From contig JASGKK010000002.1 in NCBI GenBank assembly GCA_047600605.1, forward strand, positions 434,001 through 498,000: a stretch of 64,000 nucleotides of DNA, given 5' to 3'. The position numbers were made by a program, and so were the translations under genes. The notes beneath the pieces are model-generated. The model worked only from the letters and a program-made list of their open reading frames with translations, was not told the origin of the DNA and did no database searches. Positions 42,970 through 52,003 of this stretch are shown piece after piece (the first letter of the stretch is position 1; each line of letters starts with the position of its first letter). The DNA comes from CAYMZZ01 sp047600605. GTDB lineage: Bacteria > Bacteroidota > Bacteroidia > Chitinophagales > Chitinophagaceae.

Positions 42970-43251
42970 TTACTCGCTCAACAAGGCAATACAGCGGTCT
43001 ATCTCTTTCAGGTAAGCATTGATTCTTTTTTCAAACTGGGCTTTTTCCGCATCACTCATGGCCGTATTGCTGAATTTCAGAATATCCAGTTGCTGCTTCA
43101 GTTTTTCTGCCTGCTCCTCATACTGTGCATTGCTTTTCTGCAAAAGCGACAATTCCTCTCTCAACAGCTGATTATCTTTCTGCAACTGTTGCTGCTGCCT
43201 TAGCAGTAATTGAAGTTTGTCCTGTATGCGTTTCAGTTGGGTTTCGTCCAT
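42970..43251 (-). CDS. Coiled-coil protein, probable ZapB-like division partner
   Basis: A 93-residue, nearly all-helical protein with heptad-like Leu and Gln repeats through its length (LQLLLRQQQQLQKDNQLLRE, LSLLQKSNAQYEEQAEKLKQ) and a short C-terminal segment (KEIDRCIALLSE). There is no signal peptide. Size, composition and position upstream of zapA and downstream of pheT point to a ZapB-like factor that binds ZapA (inference; there is no motif proof). The stop of pheT is 30 bases upstream, so it is likely transcribed with pheT. Confidence 0.78.
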   Translation of the reverse strand: MDETQLKRIQDKLQLLLRQQQQLQKDNQLLREELSLLQKSNAQYEEQAEKLKQQLDILKFSNTAMSDAEKAQFEKRINAYLKEIDRCIALLSE

Positions 43252-43281
43252 GGCCCTGCTGTTTCTTGGTGACAGTCGGTA

Positions 43282-45708
43282 TTATTTTCTTATTTCGGCA
43301 GACAATTCTTTTTCCAGCGTACTCATGATCTTATTCATCCAGCTGTCTATTTCCTTATCGGTTAATGTTTTTTCTGTATCAAGGAAAGTAAAGCTCACCG
43401 CCATTGATTTTTTGCCTGCACCCAGTTTATCGCTTTCAAAGATGTCGAAAAGCTGAATATCTGTCAGATTGCTCAGGCGGATTTTTTTCACCGTTTTTTC
43501 CAGTTCTTCATAAGCCAGCTGTACAGGTACAACCACCGCCAGGTCGCGCTGCACAGCAGGGAAGCGGGGAATTTCTGTGAAAGCTGGTTTTTGTGCAGCG
43601 GCAGCAGCTGATAAAGTCTGCCAGTCAAAATCTGCAAAATAAACCGGTTGTTTGATCTCAAACTGCTGCAATGTGGTTTTGGCTACAGAACCTACCTGTA
43701 ATACTACCTTGCCGTTGAGCAATCCCTGCAGACCACTTTCATATTTGGGATGTTGCCATGCCTCAAAACTGTCTGCGGTCACGCCCAGCAACTGCAATAT
43801 GCGGGCCGCTATTCCCTTCAGCACATAAAAGTCGGTGTTGGCTGCTTTAATACGCCAGCTGTCTTCCTGCGTTTTGCCGGTGGTATAGAGGCAGAGATGT
43901 TCTGTTTCTGTATACTGTCCGGGACCGGAGGTACTGTATGTTTTACCAAACTCGAAGAAACGCAGGTCATTGTTTTTGCGATTGAGATTATGTGCTACAG
44001 AACGTAAACCTGTTTCAAGCATGGAAGGACGCATGATATTAAGCTCCGCACTCAGGCTATTGAGCATCTTTACTGCATTTTCCAGTTCTGCTTCGCTGAA
44101 AAAGGCCGAGTTGGTAATGGAGTTGGTCATGATTTCATGAAACCCGAGTCCAACCAGGTAACCGGCAATTTTTTCTTTATGAGCCCAGGGGGCATAATCT
44201 TCTTCGATGGCAGGAGTGATGGTGATAGCATGGGGAATGTCTACATTATCCAGCCCATCTATGCGCAGCACTTCTTCTACCAGGTCGGCCGGCAGACTGA
44301 TATCGGGTTTGTGAAAAGGAACGGCTACGCGCAATTCATCAATGCCTTCTTTGGCAATTTCAAATCCCAGGCTGGTCAGAATATTCCTGACGGCATCGGG
44401 ATGATAATTTTTGCCACTCAGCTTTTTGAGATAATGATATTTGATGGCTACCTGTACTTTTTCGCGGGGATCGGGATATACGTCGGTAACCGGTGAAGCG
44501 ATTTCACCACCTGCCAGTTCGCGGATCAGGCTGGCTGCACGTTTCAGCACCGTTACCGTGGCTGAGATATCTGTTCCCTTTTCGAAACGGGTAGCAGCAT
44601 CGGTTCTCAGACCATGCCGAAAACTTGTTTTGCGAATGCTAATCCCGTCAAAGCAGGCACTTTCGAGAAACAGGTTTTTGGTTTTGTCCGTTACACCGCT
44701 GTTGATGCCGCCAAATACACCGGCTATACACAAGCCACCTTCTTCATCGCAGATCATGAGGTCTTCGGCACTCAGTTTTCTTTCCTTTTCATCGAGCGTA
44801 ATAAAAGGAGTGCCTTCGGGCAGATTCTTAATGATGATCTTTTTACCTTTTATTTTATCGGCATCAAAAGCATGCAGTGGTTGCCCGGTCTCATGCTGAA
44901 TATAGTTGGTGATGTCTACAATATTATTGATGGGGCGCAGACCAATGGCTTTCAGTTTTTCTTTCAGCCATTTGGGCGATTCACCCACTGTCACACCGGC
45001 AATGCTGACGCCGGAATAACGCGGGCATCCTTTTTCATTTTCAATGATCACTTCTATGGCGAGAGTGTTCTGCTCTGCCTTAAATCCATTTGTATTGGGC
45101 AGCCTGGGACGTAGTTCTTTTTTATCGTGATGAGAAAGGTATGCACATACATCGCGCGCTACTCCCCAGTGGCTCATGGCGTCCATACGGTTGGGCGTAA
45201 GTCCTATTTCGTAGATGGTATCTTCATAAGGCTGAAAATAATCAGCGGCAGGTGTACCGGGAACGAGGTCATCGGGCAACACCATAATGCCGGCATGTGA
45301 AGTGCCCAGGCCTATTTCATCTTCGGCACAGATCATACCCTGACTTTCCACACCACGGATCTTTGCCACCCGCATAGTCAGCGGATCACCTGCAGCGGGA
45401 TAAATAGTAGTACCTACGGGGGCAACCACTACTTTCTGTCCGGCAGCCACATTGGGAGCGCCGCAAACGATCTGTAATGGCTCAGCACCCCCCACATCTA
45501 CGCGGGTGAGGGTCAGCTTATCGGCATTGGGATGTTTTTCGGTATGAATGACATGGCCGATCACCAGTCCTTTCAGGCCGCCTTTTGCTTCTTCATAGCG
45601 GCTCATACTTTCTACTTCAAGGCCAATGGAGGTAAGGATGCGGCTCAACCGCTCGGGATCTACAACTACAGGCAGGTATTCACTCAGCCATTTATACGAT
45701 ATAGTCAT
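43282..45708 (-). CDS. pheT: Phenylalanyl-tRNA synthetase beta subunit
   Basis: An 808-residue PheT, the beta subunit of the (alpha-beta)2 enzyme that charges tRNA-Phe. Domains in order: N-terminal tRNA-binding OB fold (GHVIHTEKHPNADKLTLTRV near residue 50), B3/B4 editing domain (about 200-390), B5 domain (about 400-480), catalytic-like core (FHEIMTNSITNSAFFSEAEL near 535), and C-terminal anticodon-binding FDX-ACB domain (FPAVQRDLAVVVPVQLAYEE near 715). The length is standard. The alpha subunit is not in the window. A full promoter lies just upstream. Confidence 0.97.
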   Translation of the reverse strand: MTISYKWLSEYLPVVVDPERLSRILTSIGLEVESMSRYEEAKGGLKGLVIGHVIHTEKHPNADKLTLTRVDVGGAEPLQIVCGAPNVAAGQKVVVAPVGTTIYPAAGDPLTMRVAKIRGVESQGMICAEDEIGLGTSHAGIMVLPDDLVPGTPAADYFQPYEDTIYEIGLTPNRMDAMSHWGVARDVCAYLSHHDKKELRPRLPNTNGFKAEQNTLAIEVIIENEKGCPRYSGVSIAGVTVGESPKWLKEKLKAIGLRPINNIVDITNYIQHETGQPLHAFDADKIKGKKIIIKNLPEGTPFITLDEKERKLSAEDLMICDEEGGLCIAGVFGGINSGVTDKTKNLFLESACFDGISIRKTSFRHGLRTDAATRFEKGTDISATVTVLKRAASLIRELAGGEIASPVTDVYPDPREKVQVAIKYHYLKKLSGKNYHPDAVRNILTSLGFEIAKEGIDELRVAVPFHKPDISLPADLVEEVLRIDGLDNVDIPHAITITPAIEEDYAPWAHKEKIAGYLVGLGFHEIMTNSITNSAFFSEAELENAVKMLNSLSAELNIMRPSMLETGLRSVAHNLNRKNNDLRFFEFGKTYSTSGPGQYTETEHLCLYTTGKTQEDSWRIKAANTDFYVLKGIAARILQLLGVTADSFEAWQHPKYESGLQGLLNGKVVLQVGSVAKTTLQQFEIKQPVYFADFDWQTLSAAAAAQKPAFTEIPRFPAVQRDLAVVVPVQLAYEELEKTVKKIRLSNLTDIQLFDIFESDKLGAGKKSMAVSFTFLDTEKTLTDKEIDSWMNKIMSTLEKELSAEIRK

Positions 45709-45728
45709 GTGGTATTCGGGTTCTGCCG

Positions 45729-45756
45729 CAAAGATAGCGGAATCCCCCTGCCCAAA
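45729..45756 (-). promoter_or_regulatory. pheT promoter (-33 TTTG, -7 TATCTTTG)
   Basis: On the minus strand TTTG (45756-45753), a 16-base spacer and TATCTTTG (45736-45729) match the consensus. The ATG is 20 bases downstream, the same distance as for tatA. Confidence 0.65.
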
Positions 45757-45774
45757 GCTCAGGCTTCCTGTACC

Positions 45775-47316
45775 TTATACCGGTTTTTGTGTGGCTGCAC
45801 TGATTGTGGAGAACGGAAATTCCTGCAGGTTGTTGGGGTTTTCAAAGTCTTCGGCCGTCTGCTGGAAATTTTCCCAACGGGCTGTTTTGTATTCGTCCCA
45901 GTTGAAACCACGCAGAAAACCAATAGCCGCTTCGGCGCCTTTGCGAAACAGGGCCAGTTTTTCTTCATCCTTCATAAAAAAATTAAGCCAGCTGTGCGCA
46001 CGTACATCAATCGAACAAACGGCTTTATTAAAAGCCCGGTTCTTGGCAATGAAGTCGCGGTCAAAATTGAAACGAATGGTGGAGAAGAGGGAGAAAATGT
46101 ATTTGTAAAGGTTGTTATTGCTGCGACTGGCCGAGTCCAGTACACCATCCTGCAGACGGATACCAAAAGTGGGCATACGGGGTACCGGGTAACGCGGATT
46201 ATAAAAAATGCTGATGGGGAAATTGGACAATACGCCACCATCAATAAACTGGCTGTTGTCGGGTATACGCGACAGCGCATTTTGCCAGTTGAGATGGCGG
46301 CTCCAGATATCGAAACTGCTTTTGTTGCGTAAACCGGTCTGGGCATAGGATTCAAAGAAAACAGGGATCGACATACTGGCTCTTACAAAATCGCCGGGAT
46401 GTACATCTTCCTGATTTTTCCAGTACAGATCCCACATACGGGGAAATTCCACCTTTACACCTGCCAGTATATCGCAGGTAATAATGGTAAGCATTGGCAT
46501 ATGCGGAGGCAGGTTATTTTCCCGGCGCGGATCGGGTTTTACCTGCAGCGGAGGCACCCGCATAAAATGGCGTGAGAAACCAGCCAGATCGGTGATATGG
46601 CCGCAGGCCGGATCGTTGTTGACAGCACATTGACTGATCACGGATTTGATCCAGTTATGAAATGCCTGTCCGCAATTGAGCCCATAACCATTTCGGGCAA
46701 ACTGTTTAAACCGGTTAATGGCAAATAGCAGTAATGCTGCGAGTACGAGCAGCAATACACCAGCACCCAATCCCAGCCAGCGGGCAATACCCGGTCTGAA
46801 AAAATTAATAATAAAACAGGCGAAGCTGGTAAGCAGCAGGCCGCCCATGAGTATAAGCAGGAAACGGAATAAACGACGCATGGCACCAGTACCCAGTATA
46901 AATTGCTGCACCGTTTTTTTGATCCAGCGGGTAAAGCGGTTATTGCCGGGTTTGCCATCTACAAAACTGAACATATCAAGCTGCGAGAGATGATGGACAA
47001 TGACGGGCGATTTTTCTTCTTCTCTTTTACCGCAGCAGGCCAGCAGCATGGCGTTGATAGAACCGGCGCTGGTACCGGCCATGCTGAAGAAACGGATCCC
47101 CATTTTTTCAAGCACATAGGTATAACCGACCAGTGCTATACCCAGCACTCCGCCACCTTCCTGTACCAGGTCTACATACTGATGCTCATTGTCGTCTGTG
47201 ACATCAGATACCTGCAATACCCGGTTTTCTTTTTTTAACTCGTCTTTAAAATCGAGAATCAGCTGGTCGACGCCGCTGGCGTCTATGAAGGAGTTGGGTT
47301 GCGAAAAGGTGGCCAT
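45775..47316 (-). CDS. Patatin-like phospholipase with internal membrane segments
   Basis: A 513-residue patatin-like acyl hydrolase. The oxyanion loop is EGGGVLGIALVGYTYVLEKMG near residue 52, the nucleophile elbow GTSAGS near 80 (GxSxG), and the catalytic Asp in FIDGGVLSNFPISIF near 345 (DGG). So a Ser-Asp dyad is present. Between nucleophile and Asp, residues about 145-210 hold two strongly hydrophobic segments (FLLILMGGLLLTSFACFIIN, LGLGAGVLLLVLAALLLFAI), unusual within a patatin domain. This suggests a membrane-anchored lipase. The substrate is probably phospholipid or neutral lipid. Confidence 0.87.
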   Translation of the reverse strand: MATFSQPNSFIDASGVDQLILDFKDELKKENRVLQVSDVTDDNEHQYVDLVQEGGGVLGIALVGYTYVLEKMGIRFFSMAGTSAGSINAMLLACCGKREEEKSPVIVHHLSQLDMFSFVDGKPGNNRFTRWIKKTVQQFILGTGAMRRLFRFLLILMGGLLLTSFACFIINFFRPGIARWLGLGAGVLLLVLAALLLFAINRFKQFARNGYGLNCGQAFHNWIKSVISQCAVNNDPACGHITDLAGFSRHFMRVPPLQVKPDPRRENNLPPHMPMLTIITCDILAGVKVEFPRMWDLYWKNQEDVHPGDFVRASMSIPVFFESYAQTGLRNKSSFDIWSRHLNWQNALSRIPDNSQFIDGGVLSNFPISIFYNPRYPVPRMPTFGIRLQDGVLDSASRSNNNLYKYIFSLFSTIRFNFDRDFIAKNRAFNKAVCSIDVRAHSWLNFFMKDEEKLALFRKGAEAAIGFLRGFNWDEYKTARWENFQQTAEDFENPNNLQEFPFSTISAATQKPV

Positions 47317-47429
47317 GGAAAAGGTTTGGACGAAAGGTACAAAATATACAATACCGTGAAAAAACGGTGCGTGTTTAAGTGAAAAAGCGGTTGTCGGATA
47401 CGGTATACGTAAACAATTTTAGAAAAAAA

Positions 47430-48461
47430 ATGCGCACCATCCTCATCTTATTAATCGTGAGCTTACTGGCTCAGTTGACGGCAAACTCACAAAGAAAAAG
47501 ACAGGCTAGACCTGTTCAGGAATCAAAAGAGATAGTAGCATCAAAAGAAAAGGAGGCTTCCGAAAAACAGAAGTCTGATTTTACAGAACCTCAGGATCAA
47601 CGGATCATGTTGCTGAACGCATATAATTTTGATTTTGGAGAAAATAAATTAGCATCAAATTATGTGGGGCATCTCAACCTATTTGCTCCTTCACTGGATA
47701 ATAAACGACAATGGGGATTCAATACAGGGATCATGAAAATATCTTATGGGCAAAAAGATACAGCTAGTGGTGAAGGAATTTTACGGAAAGAAAATATTTT
47801 AATTAATCCACTTGATACCCTTTATAATGGTATGAAGTATTTACGTCAGTTAAATGCTCACACAACTGTAAAGAAAAATACAATCTGGAGTTTTTATGTA
47901 CAGCCTTTTTTTGAACTGACCCGGAAAAACAAAAGTCAGCATGTTTTTTTACACTTACATATGGAATTAGTTGCCAGTAAATTTACTGCTGTTACTTCCA
48001 TTAAAACCATTGCACAGGATACTGCGATATTTGACGGAAACAGGGGGCTTGTATTAAGATCACGGGTTTGGGATAAGAGTACATATAGTGTCAACGCATT
48101 GTCGGGCTATTTTGGATTGGGACCCACATTTGATTTGCAGCCCTGGAAAAAGGCAAGCTTTTTCTTTCAGCCAACTATTGGGTTTACTTCTAACAAGCCT
48201 TCTCCCTCTTCCGTAGATATAGACAATCCATTACAATCATCAGTGACTACAAGGGGACAGAAAGAACGCACATGGCATTCTTTTTATTTAGTCAGAGCAT
48301 ATTATACGCAGAAGGTGAATGATGATGCCACCATTATCGTTGGAACAGATATACGAGGGTTGCTTCCTCTTTATGCCCCACAGTATGCTGCATATATCGG
48401 ACTTAACCTTCAGTTAGATTCTATTTTGAAGTTAATAAAACCATCTTCTGAAGAGGAATAA
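47430..48461 (+). CDS. Exported protein of unknown function, AT-rich
   Basis: A 343-residue exported protein. The signal peptide MRTILILLIVSLLAQLTANS starts at the ATG at 47430. A short charged, Lys/Glu-rich linker (residues 22-52) precedes a beta-rich mature domain with many Tyr/Phe strands (FGENKLASNYVGHLNLFAPS, YSVNALSGYFGLGPTFDLQP), suggesting an outer-membrane barrel. No family is recognised. Bases and codons are visibly more AT-rich than in neighbouring genes, so recent transfer is possible. There is no operon partner: a patatin gene diverges on one side and a minus-strand gene ends 29 bases away on the other. Confidence 0.72.
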   Translation: MRTILILLIVSLLAQLTANSQRKRQARPVQESKEIVASKEKEASEKQKSDFTEPQDQRIMLLNAYNFDFGENKLASNYVGHLNLFAPSLDNKRQWGFNTGIMKISYGQKDTASGEGILRKENILINPLDTLYNGMKYLRQLNAHTTVKKNTIWSFYVQPFFELTRKNKSQHVFLHLHMELVASKFTAVTSIKTIAQDTAIFDGNRGLVLRSRVWDKSTYSVNALSGYFGLGPTFDLQPWKKASFFFQPTIGFTSNKPSPSSVDIDNPLQSSVTTRGQKERTWHSFYLVRAYYTQKVNDDATIIVGTDIRGLLPLYAPQYAAYIGLNLQLDSILKLIKPSSEEE

Positions 48462-48490
48462 GGAATACGTTAATCTTGTTCGGCGAGTAT

Positions 48491-49039
48491 TTATGCCCGC
48501 ATCTCTACTTTAAATGCCAGACTGAAGAAGGAGTAGTAATGTCCCTGCTGATTGAGCGAGTCGGCATTCCATTCCTGTCCAAAGCTGAAAGGATGTTTAT
48601 TGTCGCAGGCGGCTTCTGCCAGGGCAATAAGCCCTTTGCGCGCCTGTATCCTGAATCCATAGCAATATCCTTTTTCGAGAGCTATGGCCGGCATAGAAAA
48701 AGATAACCAGTTGTTGCGGTCATCTGCATCCACAATACGGCTTACCTGGGCGAGTACAGGACCCCAACTACGCTGGCCGGCATCAAATGCATGAAGCGTC
48801 AGCAACAGTTCGCCTGCTACCGGTACAGCAGTGGCAAACAGCTGGATATTATCGAGCTGACCTTGCGTGGGACAAATAAAAGTCTGTCCACCATAATGAT
48901 CGGCAGGATCTGTTTGTGAATGCCCAACCCATAGCGTAGTGTTGCTGGCAGTTTGGGTTAATACAGGTCTGATGACGGCATCAGCGTGTGGCGATGTTTG
49001 TTTTTGCAGAGAAATACCGCCGGAATTGTCATGTTTCAT
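48491..49039 (-). CDS. Hypothetical protein with jelly-roll-like features
   Basis: A 182-residue protein of no family known to me. It has no signal peptide or membrane segment. After a polar N-terminus (MKHDNSGGISLQKQTSPHAD) the sequence looks like a beta-sandwich: HYGGQTFICPTQGQLDNIQL, GELLLTLHAFDAGQRSWGPV, WLSFSMPAIALEKGYCYGFR. The strand pattern and the phrase on the maximal effect on width recall carbohydrate-binding or jelly-roll folds, but no binding residue can be named. It is isolated from its neighbours, with a 500-base gap before dnaB. Confidence 0.62.
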   Translation of the reverse strand: MKHDNSGGISLQKQTSPHADAVIRPVLTQTASNTTLWVGHSQTDPADHYGGQTFICPTQGQLDNIQLFATAVPVAGELLLTLHAFDAGQRSWGPVLAQVSRIVDADDRNNWLSFSMPAIALEKGYCYGFRIQARKGLIALAEAACDNKHPFSFGQEWNADSLNQQGHYYSFFSLAFKVEMRA

Positions 49040-49542
49040 AGTCCACTTTTTTTAATAATCAAAATAGCAGGCGGATGGTAAGGTGGGTTAGTTAAGTCAA
49101 TAACTGATCCAGGCCCTGGTTTATTGTGCAGAAAACCGTCATTTTCCCGTATTCAAATTGTTAACAGGAGGGTATAAAAAATATCGGGAAAAGCGGTGTA
49201 TTTTTGCTAAATTGTTTATCAAAGAACGGGAGCGGCGGAGGGCCTGTAAAGGCCATAATGTGGATAACCCCGCATAACCCGGTAGAAAAGTGGTTAACAA
49301 AGAAAAAATCCGGTAAAGGGAACAGTGATTGGGTACAGACCTTTATTTTCGCCGTCTGACTACAGGAACATTCCGATAACATAGAAGTAATATTTTCTTA
49401 ATATAAGACTGGAATAAGGACCCTGAAGTCGAGGACTGCCGGATACAGCATCTTTACCGGATAGAGCAGCAACGGATAATACCGGGCAGCGCTGGCAGGC
49501 TTTGATGACAGGTTTTTTATCGCCCTAACCGAACCTTAACAA
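49040..49542. other. 500-base gene-free region upstream of dnaB
   Basis: There is no ORF worth calling. It contains one perfect DnaA box in reverse orientation, TGTGGATAA at 49259-49267, a -7-like TATTTTTG at 49199-49206 and a TATTTTCG at 49344-49351, either of which might drive dnaB with a long leader. A small GGCC-TGTAAA-GGCC dyad lies at about 49240-49255. I see no iterons, AT-rich unwinding tract or RNA motif. Confidence 0.5.
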
Positions 49543-51102
49543 ATGGATCTGACGAATCTGAATAGTAAAGACCGGAAGCAGAAGAGACGAGGCGCTTCGA
49601 TAGACCTGAGTACAATGGTATATGGCAAAATACCGCCACAGGCCAAGGATCTGGAAGAAGCCGTATTGGGTGCCGTAATGCTGGAAAAAACGGCTTTTGA
49701 TACGGTCATTGAAATATTGAAACCGGAGTGTTTTTATGTGGAAGCACATCAGCGCATTTTCCGTGCTATGCAGGGGCTGGCTAATAAGAGTCAGCCGATC
49801 AATATCCTCACCGTAGCAGAAGAACTGCGCAGCCGCGAAGAGCTGGATGTAGTAGGAGGTGCCTATTATGTAACCAAGCTGACCAATGCGGTGGTATCGG
49901 CGGCCAATATTGAAGCACACGCACGTATCATCCTGCAAAAATTCATTCAGCGTGAACTGATACGTATCAGCGGTGAGATCATCAGTGATGCTTACGAAGA
50001 CTCCACAGACGTTTTTGATCTGCTGGATGATGCCGAAGGAAAACTCTTTGAGATCACCAACAATCACCTGCGCAAAAACTTCGATACGATCAATTCTGTA
50101 CTGGTAAAAACCATTCAGCGTATCGAGGATATGCGTCATAAGAACGAAGACGTAACCGGCGTTCCCAGTGGATTTTCACAACTCGATAAAGTGACCTATG
50201 GCTGGCAGAATACGGATCTTATCATCCTGGCTGCCCGTCCTGCGGTGGGTAAAACGGCTTTTGCCCTTAACCTGGCCCGCAATGCAGCGATGAACCCTTC
50301 CAAACCAACCGGTGTGGCTGTGTTTTCGCTTGAGATGAGTGCCGGCCAGCTTGTACAACGTATTCTATCTGCAGAAAGCGAAATATGGCTTGAAAAAATT
50401 GCCCGTGGTAAACTCGAAGAGCATGAAATGAAACAGCTCTACGCCCGCGGTATTCAGCGTCTGGCTCAGGCACCTCTGTTTATAGACGACACACCGGCCC
50501 TCAACATCTTTGAGCTGCGTGCCAAATGCCGTCGCCTGAAAAACAAACACAATATCGGCATGGTGATCATTGACTACCTGCAGCTCATGAGTGGCAGCAA
50601 TGAAAACCGCCAGACTAACCGTGAGCAGGAGATCAGTAATATTTCCCGGAACCTTAAAGGCCTGGCCAAGGAATTGAGTATCCCCATCATCGCCCTTTCT
50701 CAGTTGAGCCGGGCGGTTGAGCAGCGGGGTGCCAAGGAAGGAAGCCGTGTGCCGCAACTGAGTGACCTGCGGGAATCGGGTGCCATCGAACAGGATGCGG
50801 ACATGGTTATGTTCCTGTATCGTCCCGAGTACTATGAGATGTCGCAAAACGCCGAAGGCGAGAGTGTGAAAGGCCTTACCGAAGTAAAGATCGCCAAGCA
50901 CCGTAACGGTTCATTGGAAACGATCAAGCTGAAAGCACTGCTGCATATCCAGAAGTTTACCAACTGGGATGAAGATCCTTATAGCGGTATTGGCCTCCCC
51001 GCGGGTGGCTGGCGCCCGGTAGATGAGGGCGGCGGTGAAAAGCTCTATATCCAGACAGGCAGCCGCATGAATGATATTGCGGATGATGAAGACCCGTTTT
51101 AA
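49543..51102 (+). CDS. dnaB: Replicative DNA helicase DnaB
   Basis: A 519-residue DnaB, the hexameric 5'-3' helicase at the replication fork. The N-terminal domain includes PPQAKDLEEAVLGAVMLEKT near residue 30 and the primase-contact helices. The RecA-like motor has Walker A AARPAVGKTAFALNLARNA near 230 (broken here), Walker B VIIDYLQLMSG near 345, and the arginine-finger region LSQLSRAVEQRG and SDLRESGAIEQDADMVMFLY near 385-425. There is no intein. It starts at ATG 49543, after a long upstream gap holding a DnaA box, and ends two bases before repeat R5. Confidence 0.97.
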   Translation: MDLTNLNSKDRKQKRRGASIDLSTMVYGKIPPQAKDLEEAVLGAVMLEKTAFDTVIEILKPECFYVEAHQRIFRAMQGLANKSQPINILTVAEELRSREELDVVGGAYYVTKLTNAVVSAANIEAHARIILQKFIQRELIRISGEIISDAYEDSTDVFDLLDDAEGKLFEITNNHLRKNFDTINSVLVKTIQRIEDMRHKNEDVTGVPSGFSQLDKVTYGWQNTDLIILAARPAVGKTAFALNLARNAAMNPSKPTGVAVFSLEMSAGQLVQRILSAESEIWLEKIARGKLEEHEMKQLYARGIQRLAQAPLFIDDTPALNIFELRAKCRRLKNKHNIGMVIIDYLQLMSGSNENRQTNREQEISNISRNLKGLAKELSIPIIALSQLSRAVEQRGAKEGSRVPQLSDLRESGAIEQDADMVMFLYRPEYYEMSQNAEGESVKGLTEVKIAKHRNGSLETIKLKALLHIQKFTNWDEDPYSGIGLPAGGWRPVDEGGGEKLYIQTGSRMNDIADDEDPF

Positions 51103-51103
51103 G

Positions 51104-51266
51104 ATAATGTGCTAGTGTGTTAATGTGCTAATGATTATGTGGCTGGTTATTTAATGAGCTTAGAACTAATGAAAATCATTAAAGGAATGATTGATTAAAT
51201 CCTGTAAAGACATTTCAAACAAAAATTCATTAGCACACTAGCACATTACCCCATTAGCACATTGAT
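51104..51266 (+). repeat. Word-repeat element R5 after dnaB
   Basis: This is an inverted repeat of TAATGTGCTA words. Arm 51105-51125 pairs with 51228-51248 with one mismatch in 21, and a third C-word copy (CCATTAGCACATTGA) follows. The 100-base interior is AT-rich, with smaller dyads. It starts two bases after the dnaB stop. Confidence 0.85.
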
Positions 51267-51292
51267 TTTTAGTAAATAAAGCTCTCTTCATT

Positions 51293-52000
51293 TTGTCTCT
51301 CCCCTTTTTTTACGTAGAAACCTATCTTCCTGCTTCCGACCAGCTTGAGCTGGATGAAGATACTTCACGCCATGTTGTGCAGGTATTGCGTATGCAGGAA
51401 GGCGAGCAACTGCAGCTTACCGATGGGCGGGGCAGCCTGCTGAAAGCGACAATTATTCACGCACATAAAAAGCATGCCCGCGTGCAGATACTGCACCGCG
51501 AACTGCAACCTGCTCCTATACAAAAGCTGGCTATTGGTATTTCATTACTCAAAAATGCCAGCCGCTTTGAATGGTTTCTCGAAAAAGCCACCGAGATCGG
51601 CATCACGGAAATATTTCCGCTTATCTGCGCACGCACAGAAAAAGAACGTTTCCGGTTTGATCGTATGAAGGGGATACTGGTAAGCGCCATCCTGCAATCG
51701 CAGCAATGCTGGCTGCCCGTATTGCATGAGCCGGCAGAACTGGACCAGTTGCTGAGCAAAGATGCCTGTGCCGGGTATACCGATATGTTCATCGCTCACT
51801 GCCTGTCTGAAAAGCAACGTACTCCTTTACCTGTGTCGGATAATGCTGTAGTACTGATCGGGCCGGAAGGTGATTTTACAGAAGAGGAAATAGAAATGGC
51901 GCTCAGTAAGCGGTTTGTCGCAGTGAGCCTGGGCAATAACCGCCTGCGTACAGAAACTGCCGGACTGGTAGCAGCAATCTGTACGCAACGATTACAGTAA
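51293..52000 (+). CDS. rsmE: 16S rRNA m3U1498 methyltransferase RsmE
   Basis: A 235-residue SPOUT-class methyltransferase that makes N3-methyluridine at 16S rRNA position 1498. The N-terminal PUA-like part (LPFFYVETYLPASDQLELDE) is followed by the C-terminal trefoil knot with VLIGPEGDFTEEEIEMAL near residue 187 and VSLGNNRLRTETAGLVA near 212, the SAM-binding residues of RsmE. The start is a TTG (51293), and MSLPFFYV at that position matches typical N-termini; no ATG is near. It follows repeat R5 and is convergent with terC. Confidence 0.94.
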   Translation: MSLPFFYVETYLPASDQLELDEDTSRHVVQVLRMQEGEQLQLTDGRGSLLKATIIHAHKKHARVQILHRELQPAPIQKLAIGISLLKNASRFEWFLEKATEIGITEIFPLICARTEKERFRFDRMKGILVSAILQSQQCWLPVLHEPAELDQLLSKDACAGYTDMFIAHCLSEKQRTPLPVSDNAVVLIGPEGDFTEEEIEMALSKRFVAVSLGNNRLRTETAGLVAAICTQRLQ

Positions 52001-52003
52001 CTG

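Noticed and set aside
49040..49542. Replication origin upstream of dnaB
   Set aside because: Only one DnaA box, no cluster, no AT-rich unwinding tract, and no strand-skew evidence available.
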